From Phylloscopus collybita (lineage: Eukaryota; Chordata; Aves; Passeriformes; Phylloscopidae): a stretch of 64,000 nucleotides of DNA. The stretch's first letter is position 1. Each line of letters starts with the position of its first letter. Where the stretch lies: the NCBI GenBank assembly GCA_027886175.1, contig JAJNNQ010000075.1, positions 54,807,001-54,871,000 on the forward strand, given 5' to 3'. Shown here in pieces: positions 1 to 13,453 of this stretch. Made by a program: the position numbers and the translations under genes. The notes under the pieces were generated by a model that saw only the letters and a list, made by a program, of their open reading frames with translations, had not been told where the DNA came from and ran no database searches.

Positions 1-3000
1 CTTGGTAATAATTCTGAAATATTTTCTGTTTCCCAGACGAAGATCAGATGTGCATGTCCTTTATCAGGAATTGTACTGTTTAACATTCAAACAGCATCTT
101 TGTCAATCTGTAGAAACAAAGACTTCACCAGATTAAAAGCTATTCACTTTCTAATTAATGTTCTTTGGTATAATTTTGGCAACCTTTCTGCATATTTATA
201 GCTGTCAGTGGTTATCGTGAAATTCTGTTCCCACAGAAATTAGTTTTACATTTTAAATGAAGTGAAATGTTAGTAGTTTCTTGTAATAATAAGGCTTTTT
301 AAGTTCAATCTTTTTTAAGGGAAATGTGAGTAAGTATTAAACAGTAATGTAAGAGGAAAAAACTTTAAAATTTTATGTCCAAGTTTCACTTTATAGAAAT
401 GCAGAGTGCTAGGTAAGGAAAGTATTTGGTCTCAAAATTATGGCATGAAGAGAAGCCTAATGAGAGTTAAGAGGGATGTTTGGACTCAAGAATACCTCCA
501 CTTACCATGAAAATAGTTTATCTTCAAGTTAAGTCTTGCTCTAGGAGATCATGAAGGAAACTCAATTGTTCTAGGCTCAAAATAACTTACTCAAAAAAGT
601 TGTCTTAGCTATCTGAATCTGGGAGATTGTGTTAGAATATAGAGTGATTCTTTAAAACCTTCTTATCCCTGAGGTTTAAACAGTGTGAGTGTGAATAGAT
701 GATTAGGTCTTCAGACTCATGCATGACTGCACACTAAATCTTGATGTGCCATAAAAGAGAAATATAGTTCTGTCGCTAGAAAAACATGTACTTCCATGGT
801 GTTTGGGTGGCTTGACTGGGTACTACTATGGTCATGGTGTTTATGAAATATTAGTTGAATATGAGGTTCAATTCTTTAAATTAAATTTTAATTTCATTTT
901 TTAATTAATAAAATGGAAGGGATGTTTGAAATAATCCAAGATACAGGATTTTATGCCTTGCTTTCTTTTTTTTTCAGAGCCAAAAACTCTTGTTCATGTT
1001 TATATTACCTGTGGAGACATTAAGAATCAGGGAATCAGACTTTAGGTGCTGTTAAATTCACATTTGTAGCAACATTTAAAGCTAGGAGTTCAGAGAAGGG
1101 AATTTTAATAGTGTTTTTGTTGTGCAGCTATCCTCACATTACCCACATTACTATAAATGGACAGCTGATTATATGCATAGAGTTATTGAATGTGAGATAA
1201 ACAGAAGAATATGGTAATAACTACATTTTCCCCTTCTTTTCTTTTTCTATAGGTTCATCCCAAGCCAGTGTAATTTGGTCATATTATACCCCTACCTGAA
1301 CTCTAATGGACATCTGACTATACTATCAATTCAGAGGTACCTAATTAATATTCAGTGGAATAAAGTGCCTCTTTCTGTTTCTATTCTTAGCTTTTAATAC
1401 CTATTTACCTAGATAAATTAGATGGAAATAATAGAAGGATCTATTGAGTTGTGGGTGTTCCCTTTTTAATGAAAGAAGCAAATTCAATTAGGCTACGTAT
1501 CATATAATCAAAACTGATTTTCTTCTTTATGTAGAAAATGTCAACAGATAATATAATTTCTTTTATTTACACCTTTCATAAGAGAAGCAGAAGAAATCAC
1601 CATGAATTCTAACAAATCTAATCGAAAGACAGTAAATGATCTGTTACAGTAAACTTGCCACAACGCAGACTGCAATAAGGTAATACTGTTAAGACTCACA
1701 GACAAAGGAAAACCCTATTTGGTTTTGTATCCTGGTGCTTTGTATTTCCACTGCTGCATTTCATTGATTTATCTTTCTAAAAGTAATTATAGATATGCTG
1801 ATAATGATGATGACAATGGCAGCAGTGATAACAGTAACAGCTGGTGTGATAGAAGTTACTGCTAGCAAAATTAGTGTCATTCATTTAAAAAATAATGTGA
1901 TCCATCCAACTGCTGAATATTACTAAATGAAACTATTCGTTACAGTATGTGCCAAAAGAATAAAAACAAAAGCATAGCAAAATTCTGTGTTAAAAATGCT
2001 GAGAAGGACTCCAGATTTTCCAGCTACTTCTGTTGCCTACAGCCAGCTTCAGACTTGGTTAGGTTGAGGGTCAGTGCTATGAATCATAATATGTGGAATG
2101 AACCTTAATTATGGTCTCTGGCTTGTGTTATCTTTACAGATGCCAAATCCCGTCAAAAACTAAAAATCAAACAGTATATTATGTCTTTAATTAACTCTTT
2201 GTTTGTTCCCTGAAAAGAGATCATGATTATTTGAAGAGCTTTTTTTGCACTATTAATAATCATTTCATACCAAAAGGAACTGTTTCAAAGTTTCTGTCTT
2301 AATTTTCATAGGGTGGCCTTAAATATGGAAAAAAGTTTCTGGACATAGTTTCTCACTTCAAGCTGTCTACCAAAGTGACCCTGTGGGTGAGGAGGGGGAA
2401 TCCAAACAACAGCAACAAACAGCAACATACTAGGAAAAAAAAAACAACCACAACAATCAAGCCAAACCAGAATCTAGATATAAAAGTACATTCTCAAAGG
2501 AGTAAAAATGAGGAGCTCTGAAGTTTGTTTTTATACACCACATGATTTGTTTGCTAAACACAGCTGTTTCTTGAAATTTGTCAAAAGCAAATTGCCAAAA
2601 TTGCAGGATTAGTATTACTACCAGCAATGCTATTAATAGTAATATTTTGGTCAACTCTAGCCTTACCAGTCCTTCACTTTCTTTATTTGTTCTTTAGAAA
2701 GGATTCACTCCTATGCTTAGCTCTCTACCAACACCACTCTACTTTCCCTCCAAATAACAATCCTTATTTACCTGTTGGAGGCTGAAGATTCATAGATGAA
2801 GGTTTTTTGTGAAGAGGCATTTTTACTAAAAGGTTAAGTTGAAGGAGCATGACTATGTTATATATCTCCATTACCATTAATGAGATATATAACAAACCAT
2901 TAACTCATATAAATAATGTTACAGCTTCTCTCTTTAAAGAGAAGATTTTGCCTAAATATTCATCACCTTCTCTCAGAATTACTGAGAGATTCAAACTCTG

Positions 3001-6000
3001 ACTGTGTAGAAACCCCTCTAAGGATGTAACTCAGAACTCCCTTGTCCCAAATTCTCCAAACCATAGGGTTTCTTGACTGCTCTTTTTTTGGGTATCCTTG
3101 GGGTAGATTACTCCTGGCATTTATTTCATCACAAAACACACCTTTGGAGGGATAGAAAATGAGTCCCACTAAAATATGAGATTATAACCTAGAGAAGAGA
3201 GCAATGTCCAGGCAGCAGCTGCCTTTCCAGGCTGGACTGCACAGCGAGTCAGGTGGCGATTATATAAAAAACCACAGTGAGTTGCTTTTTACAAAATTTC
3301 TGAAAGTGAAGCTCTGAGCACTGGGTCACAACAGTTTAAAGATATCCATGATCAACATAGAGAAAATTACCTTTTTATTTCATGTATTCTTTATAAACAT
3401 GTAATTTTGGGGAATAGCAAACTCTTTCTGTTCATTTCTTACAAAAGCTGGCAGTGCTAGGATGGCCTAGCAAATCTGGCAGTGCTAAATGCTGGATTTG
3501 TCTCATCCAGCCCTTATCATCCTTATTAGCCCTTATCATCTGTCTCATCCATACCCTCATCATACACATAAGAAAATCTTTACAAAAACAGATAAAATGA
3601 ACTTGTATTTCAACAAGAAACATGTTTACAAGCCATTATAGACTCATTGACAAAACATTTTTTACAAAATGTATTCTTTATCTGAACTCATTTTAAAACT
3701 GGTGGTTATTCAAAGCTTAAAATACTGAACTGACCATGGCCATTTCATACAGAAAAATTACTAAAAATCTGTTTCCTACCTTAATCCAAATTTTAAGAAA
3801 AATATTTAATGAGAGAAGGAATGAGAGTGATTATAAAGGAATCCATTTCCATATAATATGTGAATGTTTGCATTTAATTTCTATGAGGATAAATATTGAA
3901 CACCTGATGCTTTACAAAATTAATTGTCTGATGCTGGATAAATCAGCTAATATCATTATGGAAATTTCTGAGTGATATACTTGCAATTGTCATGCATATT
4001 GCAATAAGAAAGTGCAGTGGGAACTCTTATTTGCCATGGCAACCATTAATTGGATATGCAGGAGGTGGTATTTTGCTTTAAATAAATCTGACTGGGTCAG
4101 CAACTGAATGTTTCAAATACATAAATTACATTTTACACAATTTTTCACTTTTTTTTTTTCTCGGTTTGAATTAGTTTTTTCTTCATATCTATGTGTTCCT
4201 CAGAAACAAATGGGATAAAATTGAGTGGAACCCTGGGACATTTTGTTTTATGATTATTTTAGTGAATGCACATTTTGTATTTCTAAGTCTGACAAATAAG
4301 AGTTGATTGTAATTACATTTGTGTTCCTGCCATGTGTTCTCAGGCCTCTTTCTCCATTGTTTCTTTCTCATGTGACTACTATTATCGATCAAAAAGCTGC
4401 TTTGCATAAATCATTTCCATAAAAATGTACATTTGGTTTTTGATTTACAGAGAACTTCATATAGGAGAGAGTAATTTTGCATATCATATTGGGATTTTGA
4501 GAAAAATATGTTGGGATATATATATGAAAAATTAACTTCCAAAGAAATAAATCCTAAGCAAATACTCAAAGAGAAATTATTAAAATATGAGGACATAGAT
4601 ATTTTGAGGAAGAGAAATGTGAAGTGCAAAGAGGCTCTTCCTTGAGTTATACATTCCATGGCATATTCACCAACAATTTATTTAGAAAGGGTATGACCAT
4701 TTCTATGCTGAACTCTGAAGGCATTTATAAATGTGATTAATTTTATTCACTATAAGTGAATAGCTGTACTGAAGTCAAGGAGGACGACTATAGTATTCAA
4801 GATCATATTGTGGTTTTTGCTTACTTGTGGAGAATTCTTATGACATTAATAAGTCAATACTCCCTAATATATTAATCTTAATATATTAATATTTTCCTGA
4901 TTTAGGAAAGCATTTGGATTCAATACAGGACAAAAATATCTCCCTAATATTAGTCAATGAAGATATTGATGCTTCAGAATTAGTCCACATAGCTTCATCC
5001 TGGAGCATAGCCCATGACTTTGTCAGACTCCTAGGCAGACATGAACCAAGTCCCAGAGCAGAATTTGGAGCAGGGTGTGCACAAAATACCTGGTTCTCCG
5101 TGTGGATCAATACATTAATTCTCTTGGCTGAGGAAGACTTATCTATAACCCTGAATACTTTGTTGAATATGTCCCAGCCATCTGCAGTCTTTGTTTTAAA
5201 GATTTGGTGAAAGTAGCATAGTTTATGTTTTTGTTTTGGAATTTTTTTTTTTGTTATTTACTTGTTTTCCTAAGTAAAATTATTATTATGTACTTTTTTT
5301 ATATGTATAATTTGATAAGTAGGTGAGTCTCCCAAATGGGAATTTTATGCCATTGCTTACCTGACAGAACCCAGGTGAGCAGAGTAGACCATCATATTTT
5401 CTCTTTTTCTGTGGAAACCACACCACCATATTTCAATCAATAGAGTGCTATATAAAAAGTACATTTCCTTCTTATACAATGCACATGAATCCATATTTAA
5501 CAATAATGCTCTGCAAATGGTCTTTTTGATTGGGCATCTCAGAAGATACACGGTGTGAAATCTACATTTAGCATTGGACTTCTTTATTTCTACAACTGAT
5601 TTGAATGCACTTGAATTTATGTGTTTGCCAGATTCTTTCCAGGGTAACAGCCATAACATTTTTATGTTCTGAGAAAAATGATCCATTTAAATGTATGATT
5701 TTTGGTTCCAAATTATTTTCTTTTTTTTTTTTTTTCATCAATAGTAGCTTTCAGATCAAGCAAAATTTTAAATGAATTTAGTCTTGATACAACAGAAATG
5801 TCTCTGACAATTATGTTCTAAGCATAATGAGGGCATATTAATTTTAATTGAAGTCATTACTAAGATGTATTAAACTGAAATCCTGATACAGAACAATGGT
5901 CAAAAAGTCATGATGATGACACAAAAATTTCTGGTTTTAGGATAACCTGCCATGCAAGCCGTTATAACAGAATCCATTTAAAAATGGATTCCATAACTCT

Positions 6001-6250
6001 TTAAATTATTCCATCACATTAAGCCTGAATAATCCCTTCTTGCCCATGATAACAAAAACAATATCAAGGAGAGATATAGAAGGAGAGGTAAAGTTTAACT
6101 AAATAAGGAAATTTGTCTTAAGTATGGATATTTAATTGCCTGATTTTCAGTCCATAATTTTAATTGTGTTGGTTTTCTTTGGTTTGTTTTTTCTTTGGTG
6201 TTTGTTTGTTTTTTTGTTTGTTTGTGGATTTTTGGGTGGTTTTTTTGGTC
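1..6250. other. Unique AT-rich DNA, no gene recognised
   Basis: This is mostly non-repetitive AT-rich sequence without a recognisable mobile element. It holds a cluster of interleaved short duplications at 3448-3551, an exon-like pair at 978-1045 and 1253-1336, and an open frame at 4890-5210 with no recognisable domain. The last 90 bases (6160-6250) are T/G-rich low-complexity DNA leading into the purine array. Intergenic or intronic DNA is the best reading. Confidence 0.6.
3448..3551. repeat. Interleaved short direct duplications
   Basis: Three different 11-12 base words each occur twice here: CTGGCAGTGCTA at 3448 and 3476, TGTCTCATCCA at 3499 and 3541, and AGCCCTTATCAT at 3509 and 3528. 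All copies are exact. The pattern fits repeated local slippage or a small templated rearrangement; no function is implied. Confidence 0.75.
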
Positions 6251-6512
6251 AAGAAAAGAAAAGAGAAAAAGGAGGAGGGAGGGAGGGAGGGAGGGAGGGA
6301 GGGAGGGAGGGAGGGAAGGAAGGAAGGAAGGAAGGAAGGAAGGAAGGAAGGAAGGAAGGAAGGAAGGAAGGAAGGAAGGAAGGAAGGAAGGAAGGAAGGA
6401 AGGAAGGAAGGAAGGAAGGAAGGAAGGAAGGAAGGAAGGAAGGAAGGAAGGAAAAGAAAGAAAAAGAAAGAAAAAGAAAGAAAAAGAAAGAAAAAGAAAG
6501 AAAAAGAAAGAG
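6251..6512 (+). repeat. Pure purine microsatellite: GGGA, GGAA, AAAAAG blocks
   Basis: All 262 bases are A or G on the plus strand. A short G/A lead-in is followed by a GGGA block, a long GGAA block (to about 6451) and an AAAGAAAAAG block to 6512. Translating it gives Lys/Glu/Gly- or Pro/Ser/Phe-rich open frames on both strands; these are artefacts of the repeat and not genes. Mirror symmetry and purine purity allow triplex (H-DNA) formation in principle. Array length is likely to vary between individuals and to be miscounted in assemblies. Confidence 0.95.
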
Positions 6513-8087
6513 TAAGTTAGTTCTGTTAAATTGTTGGTTTGGGTTCTTTTAATGCAATATTTAAACAAAAGTACATTTAATCTATTTGCCAGCTCTTTTT
6601 TCTGTCTTAAATACAACAACTCTTTGGGGGGTTATTGCTGTCATCCAGGCAGCAATCATTTCACATAATGTGACATTACTTGTTTAGAATTCAATTATGT
6701 TTTCTTTCATGTCAAACAACATTAAATGATCATTTGAATTTTGGTCCTTTGACATCAGTAATTGTTACAATTCATGACAGATGACCCCTCAGATGTCAGA
6801 AGTTTGGGCCAACGGAGAAAAATAATTTTGTTTTTCATGTAGGTAATAATTGATAATCAAGATAATTCAGAAATGCCTATTACAGTGGAAATAGTTTTTA
6901 TTTATTTAATTTCTGCATAAGGCAGTAGTCAGAAGTTTGGTTGTGCTCTCATTAATTTTATAACACACAGGTTTCCATGACATGTAAATTGGTGGCTGGT
7001 TCTCTTCACTCAGGAATGTCCTACATGACCACCCATATAACAATCCTTATTGTCTTTCTTCCTCTTTCTTTGGTCTCGGTCACATCTTCGTTGCACTTCC
7101 AAAGAGAAGGTTGAACATTGACTGCTACCCTCTTTCATCAAGTTTATTTGTTGGTGTTGATGTTCTCACCCATTGTCTAGTAGGAGTTGATGTATAGCTG
7201 CTAGTTAGAGCTCTTCGGGAGTTGTCTAACAGATGGTAGAAGGGAAAAGATGTTAAGGGAATCAATGCTTTGTCATCGCAGCCGAATCAGAGTGTGCAGA
7301 TGTGCTTAAAAATGAAATGTAGGTAAGTGGTTAAATTTCCATCTAGTGTTTGGGAAATTGTACAGCGGTCAAGTGTTCTTCCCTTTTATTTTCCTTCCCC
7401 TTTTATTCTTTCCTTCGTTTACCAATCTGAAATGAAAATTACTTTATGATATAGATCTTGCTACAGTCATGTCTGCCTACCTTATTTCTGGATTAATGAT
7501 CTATGTAGGATGGATTTCAATGCTTTTTAGAAAATATAGCTCTTCAAATTCAGAAAGGTTAGTTATTAGCTGCTGTAATTTATTAAGGGGATTATACTTG
7601 TGATCTTTTATCCACACTTATTTAACTTAGTTTCTACAGGGTTTTTCCAAGTTAATTGGTTTTGACCCAATTCTCCCAGAAGTGTAGATTTTTGAATTCA
7701 CGAAAATGAGTTAGCAAACCTGCCGTCTTTCAACAGAAAATAGGTGTGTTCCTTGACCCTTTTAAAATCTCTTCCTCAATAATTGAACATGATTTTTAGA
7801 AAGAAATTACTCTTTCACAAGATACAGCACTAAAATTACCAACATTTTTGGTACATTGCTTGTTTCACATAACCGCCTTTCAGAGTTGCTTTTTCTCAGT
7901 CATTAACCTCCTCAATTTCTGCATCTTTAGGGCATTTTGCCAAACTCATATTTTTTCATTAAGAAAAAAACCCAAACAAAAACAAAAACAAAACAAAAAA
8001 AAAGAAACAAAACCAAAACAAACAAAACACGGCAGGAGGCCTTTTTTTTTTTTCTCTTTTTCTTTGCATGGAGATTAGTAGTGCATA
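6513..8087. other. Unique DNA ending in A/C-rich and poly-T low complexity
   Basis: No gene or mobile element is recognised between 6513 and about 7960. From 7964 to 8030 the plus strand is almost entirely A and C with few other bases, and a T-rich stretch follows at 8041-8066. These tracts sit directly before the CR1 fragment. Confidence 0.6.
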
Positions 8088-8697
8088 CTTGCAGCCCAGA
8101 AAACCAGCTATATCTTGGGCTGCATCAAAAGTAGTGTGACCAGCAGGCTGGGGGGAGTGATTCTGCCCTTCTTTGCTGTCCTCATGAGACCCCATCTGGA
8201 GTGCTGCTTCCAAGCTCTGGATGTCCCAGCATAGGTAGGACACAGACCTATTGAAATGAGTCCAGATGAAGACCACAAAGATGATCAGAGGGCTGGAGCA
8301 CTGCTTCTACAAAGGTTGATATAGATGGAGTTGTTCAGTCTGGAGGAGAGAAGGCTCCAGAAGACCTTAGAGAAGCTTTCCAGTACATAAAGGGGATTAC
8401 AGAGAGCTGAAGGGGGACTTTTTATGTAGTGATAGGACAAGGGGGAATGTCTTCAAACTAAAAGAGAGCAGATTTAGATTAGATATTACGAATTCTCTTC
8501 TGTGAGGGTGATGAAGCACCGAAACAGGTTGACCAAAAAAGTTGTGGATGCCCCATCCCTGGAGGTGTTCAAGGCCAGCATGAATGGGGCACTGAGCATT
8601 GTGGTCTAATGGAAGATTTCCATGCCCATGGCAGGGGATTGGAACTAAGTGATCTTTAAGGTCCCCCCCCACCCAAACTGTTCTATAACTCCATGAT
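8088..8697 (+). mobile_element. CR1 LINE, 5'-truncated 3' end, sense
   Basis: The sequence follows the 3' part of avian CR1. It contains the end of the reverse-transcriptase ORF (the region reading approximately 'LGCIK', then a decayed RT tail), then the 3' UTR with the 'atccctggaggtgttcaaggcc' type region and a terminal 'ggtcc...caaactgttctata' segment just before a worn copy of the terminal octamer repeat. It is 5'-truncated, as most CR1 copies are, and carries many substitutions and small indels, so it is old and inactive. The minus-strand open frames across it are shadows. Confidence 0.9.
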
Positions 8698-8950
8698 GAT
8701 TATTGGCTGAAATAAATATTGTTGTTCTGTCTGTGTGAAACAATAATTTTTTTTAATTAAATTTTGCTTTTAAAATGGTTTTCAAAACTTATGGAACTGA
8801 GCAAGCCATCACAGCCACACTGTGCACATGACAATGAAATGAATGACCTATTGTATTGTGGTACTGATTACTTGGAATATCTTATTAAAGACAATTAAAA
8901 AGGCATGGTTTGGCTTGGACTTCAAGTTAAAATATACTGTTACAACCTTA

Positions 8951-9402
8951 GGTCTGTTTAGCCAGGCTGATCTTCTTCTCCACTGGCTTGTCTTCAGGCA
9001 CAGGGGGTGGCCTGTCCCTGTAACTAAGTTATCCTTCTTAAGGCACATCCAGCCTTCCTGTTCTCCTTTCCCTTTCAGGACTGTCTCCCCAGGGACACTC
9101 TCAACCAATTTGCCCAAGGTCTTCCCTCTGGAAGTCCAAGGTGACAGTTTTGCTGATGTCCCTGCTTGCTGCTACAAGCATCAAAAACTATAATTTCATG
9201 ATTGCTGTGCTCAAAATGGCTTCCAACCATTCATATCACCCATCAGTCCTTCTCTGATCACAAACAGCAGGTCCAGAGGGGAATTTTGCCTAGCAGGCTT
9301 CTTCACCAGCTGTGTCACGAAGTTATTGTCCACACACTTCAAGAAACTCCTAGGCATTTTCCTCTCTGCTGTAATGTATTGCCAGCAGACCTCTGGTGGG
9401 TT
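8951..9402 (-). mobile_element. CR1 LINE fragment, ORF2 endonuclease region, antisense
   Basis: Read on the minus strand, this matches the apurinic-endonuclease to pre-RT part of CR1 ORF2. A minus-strand frame between 8953 and 9117 keeps recognisable CR1 residues, including LKGKG, EQEGW and a basic segment ending in AWLNR. Upstream in the element (higher plus coordinates) lies the region coding the phenylalanine/leucine-rich part after the endonuclease GDFN motif. Both ends are truncated and no complete domain remains. It lies about 250 bases from a CR1 3' end in the opposite orientation and is a separate insertion. Confidence 0.85.
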
Positions 9403-12400
9403 TTGTTACAGAAACTTTTCCTTTCCTTTTATCCTGTTATTTAGGAGAGACAGCAAGGTGTAGTTATTTGGTCTCATTTCTTTTAGAAAGTGAATGTTAA
9501 GCCTGGGTGCTAAAACTTTTTGTCAGCCAGTTCTACAGTTTGCTCCCATAAAAAATATTGTTTATTCTGCTTGCACCTTCAAATCCCAGAAGCTTTGTGT
9601 AGATAATTACATTCTATGTGCAGTCAAGAGCATGACAATAAGCAATCAGTCAATTCCATTATTGTGAGGGTGATATTATGAAGGCTATATCCAATGCCAT
9701 TTGCTTCTCTGTAACACATGCAGAAAACACTCTGAGTTCCAATGTTTTCCTGTTATTATATTTTAAATCATACAGCTAACGATGATTTTATATTCACTTG
9801 GAAGCATATGTGCTGTGAATACAAATACCAAGAGGCTAAAAATTTTGTTCAAAAAAACAAGGGTTTGATTTATAGTGGGATAAGCAGGTAGAAAATTATA
9901 ACCTTTTTCCTCTCATCAACAGTAGTAGTAATAATTATTTTAATAATAATGCATACTATGTGATGATGATTTTATTATAGAATGTTATTTTTAAAAATTT
10001 ATGCCTATGGTCAGAACTTTATTTTCCTTTTGTAATGCCTGCCAGGAAAATCAAAAGAAAGAACAAGAAAGTAGTAGTAGTTAAAAGTTAATCTCAATTT
10101 TTTACCATAAGAGTAAAAATTCTCATAATTTTTAATGGCTTTAAACAAAGAAATCCACAAAACTTACTTCGGAACTTTCTTTGACACAATGTCAGAACTG
10201 TAAAAATAATAATATTTTTAACCATCTCAAAGGAGTAACAATAGATAATAGTGTCCCAGACCTCACATTTGTGAAGTGCTGTGTTTATTTGTGTACACAA
10301 TGCTCGTATAAAACTTTTCCTTGACTGTGGGATTTTTTCCGCAGTTAAAGTGAACACTGAAGTGACAAAAAGCCATCAGAATATTTCCTTCTGTTTTTCT
10401 CAGAAAAAAAAAAAAAGGACGTGGAGTCATACCCTATATTATTGCAAGGGGTGAGCTTGCTGTCTTCCTCTCTCAACATTAGAGAAAAAAGACACTCTAG
10501 AGAGTATTCTGACAGCCCATTCTCTGCTTTGTTAAGGACAATATCTCACTCATGGACTGGTTTTCTGTACATGTATACATCTAAAGATAAGTAAAGACAG
10601 TCATGAACTTATTGCAAAATATTTTCCTTATCATATAGGGTCAAGATGAACTTATGTGAAAATATTCTGTTTGAATATCCATGTGATATATCCATAATTT
10701 CAGCCAAGAAGAGAAATACGTAACTTAAAAAATTGTCTTTGAATTGTCTTTTAAACTATTTCTAAGTTTGAAATAGAAATTTAAAGTGGAAGCTCCCTTA
10801 TGCTCTGACTGTAATGTCAACATTTTTCTGGAGTATCTATGTCTTAATCTTGCAGTCTGACAAGCAACTCAACAGTCAGTTTCTTTTATTCTCTTGAATA
10901 TCAGAACCGCAAGACTAAATTATGTCCTTTTTTAATGTTTGGTACTAATTGTGAAAGTTCCAGCAGTGCAAGGCTGTGAGTTCATAATATACGATTGTTG
11001 GTTACTCACTTGTGCTATCATAGATAAAAGTTCAATTTCTATTATAATTTCTGTTATAGTAGGGCTTTTTGAAAAGAACTCTCTGAATTAATAATACAGT
11101 AACTTATCAGTCGTGTATGACTTTGTAGTGGCAGAGATATTTCTTTATCACATTATTCATTGAATTAAAAAAAAATAAAATCCTTAGTGTTCCCCCAAAT
11201 CAAACAGTAAAACATTTTAAAGTTGTAAGTGTATTGTTAGGGCAAAAGAGTTTGCATTTTCCTCTATGAGATTTTCTTTTTTCTCCTGTGTACATGTATG
11301 CATTCCAGATTCTAAATATATGTTTTGCTCAAGATGTTATTTTTCCTTTTTCTCCCTGGAGCAATACATATTTTAGTTCCTTGGTCAAAATTCATACTCT
11401 GCTCTTATGTTTTTTCTTCTTTATACATATATATATGTACACACTACTTTAGTGTAGTGTTCTTCAGTTCATGTTACCTCTGCATCTCACACACCTCTTA
11501 ATTCCTGGCATGAAGAAAAATTCTCTGAAAGTCCCATCTTACAGAAATACTACTGTAGCTGAGTCACCATGGCATCACTATAATTGCAGCAGTTTATATG
11601 GGAGAAAATATTGCTATTCTCTGCAAGATGAAAAATGTTTTCTATCACTTGAAAATACTACTACTACTACTACTATTGCTACTACTATAAAGTGCTATCT
11701 TAAATATACGCTGCCTTTTTAAAAGAAAAATAGAACTGGCTCTAAGAATATGAAGGAGTTACTGCCTGATATTTCTTGAAATTGTCATAAACTTGCATGC
11801 TGAACATAGAAACCTGGATTCTTCTCTATGTTGACAATGACACAGAAACAACCATTAAGAGCCAAAGTGAAAAAATGCCACTAGTTTCTCTCTCCTGACT
11901 TTTAAGATGGGAAAGGATACTACTTAACAAAATGATTATTTTGGTGGTATTTACACTCTACTGAGTGTCAAAAGGCACAAAAGGCTGTAAGGTTAAATGC
12001 AGCATCAGGTACCCCCCTACAAACATCAGATTCTTAAGTCTTACTCAGCACTCATAACTGTTGAAGATCATCTTTTGCTTCCTGCTAGTTTCTGTCTAGC
12101 ACAATTTGAACAGCAAATATCTGAAGAAAACCTCTGGTCCTGTGGAATCAAGGGTCCTAGATAGTTCTTTAAGGATGTCTTCACTCTTAATTTAAATTGT
12201 CTGTAAAGTTTCCTGCCTGTTCCCACTATCAAGGCAATTCCAGCAGCTGTAGGGTTCAGAGATCTGCTAAATCAGGAACTAAACAATGACCTAAATGCCA
12301 CTATTTCAGAAGCAAAGTTATTCCACTAGAAAATGGTTTAATATGTAGTATGGGATTTGGTATTGCTGATGAAGCAGCACAAACTTAAAACTGTTTTTTT

Positions 12401-13293
12401 CTTCCCAGCAGCATATCTAGGGGACATCACAGGACAAGCCTATTTACAGCCACAAACTGCAGATGGAAATGCTATCATGGTGGCAAGTGATAATAGATTG
12501 AGAGATGCTAGGCTAAGAAGTGATACACAAAACATTAATAGATTGAAGTGTGAATGAGACACTTCAAATGAATTTATTTTAAATTATGTGGATTTAGGGA
12601 TATTGCTTTTTATATATAGAACATACGTCTAAAAATTTTGCTTCTTTCATTAGCTGCAGCAGAAATCATGGCATATTCCTGATTTTAAAGGAAGACCGTA
12701 TTTTCATTGCATTGGTTGCAAATAAATAAGATACAATTACAAGTAATTATAATTTTCATAATTAATTAGAACTGGGCAGAAACCAAATGTAATTGAGAGA
12801 AATTAAACAAAGTTCTTAAATATCCCCACCACCACTTTATTCATATGAAATTAAATATTCAAAAAGACACCAGAAACATCAAAGACAAAGCAAAGTGTAT
12901 TTCCTGTGAGAAATAAGAATGTCCCAGATGCTGTATTTGAGCAAGTATGGCTCATGGCAAACAATGTCAGAACAAAGTAAGATTCAAGGTAAAAAAAAAG
13001 GTAATGCATAAGGAAGAAAGCAACAATGATTGAAATCCTACTAATAATCTTCTGTCACTCAATAAAAACATGTCAGTAAGAGGTAGCACAGATATAACAC
13101 CACAGAGAAAGTACTAATGTTCCCTTGTGTTCACAGCCTTCCAGATTAGCTCTGAGCAGGCTTTGTTAAGCCAGCAATTTATGCAGCAAGGACATTTTGC
13201 CATGGCTATCCTGTGAGACACCATGGAATTTGATCATAGATAATCATTGTCACACTCTTCTGTACAAACTGCACTTTTCTTAACACACCTTGA
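9403..13293. other. Unique AT-rich DNA, no gene recognised
   Basis: No mobile element or credible coding exon was seen. The only clear repeat is the ACT trinucleotide run at 11657-11688. Open frames in this stretch are under 90 codons, with no recognisable domain. Confidence 0.55.
11657..11688 (+). repeat. (ACT)n microsatellite
   Basis: About ten ACT units with one interruption (ATTGCT). A short simple repeat with no sign of coding use. Confidence 0.9.

Positions 13294-13453
<160 letters not shown>

Noticed and set aside
5357..5686. 109-codon minus-strand frame
   Set aside because: No domain; ordinary AT-rich sequence without exon signals.
6136..6619. Long open frames on both strands over the purine array
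   Set aside because: They are translations of GGGA, GGAA and AAAAAG units (Lys/Glu/Gly or Pro/Ser/Phe repeats) and not genes.
8848..9117. Minus-strand frame as a host gene
   Set aside because: The residues belong to CR1 ORF2; it is a dead retrotransposon fragment.
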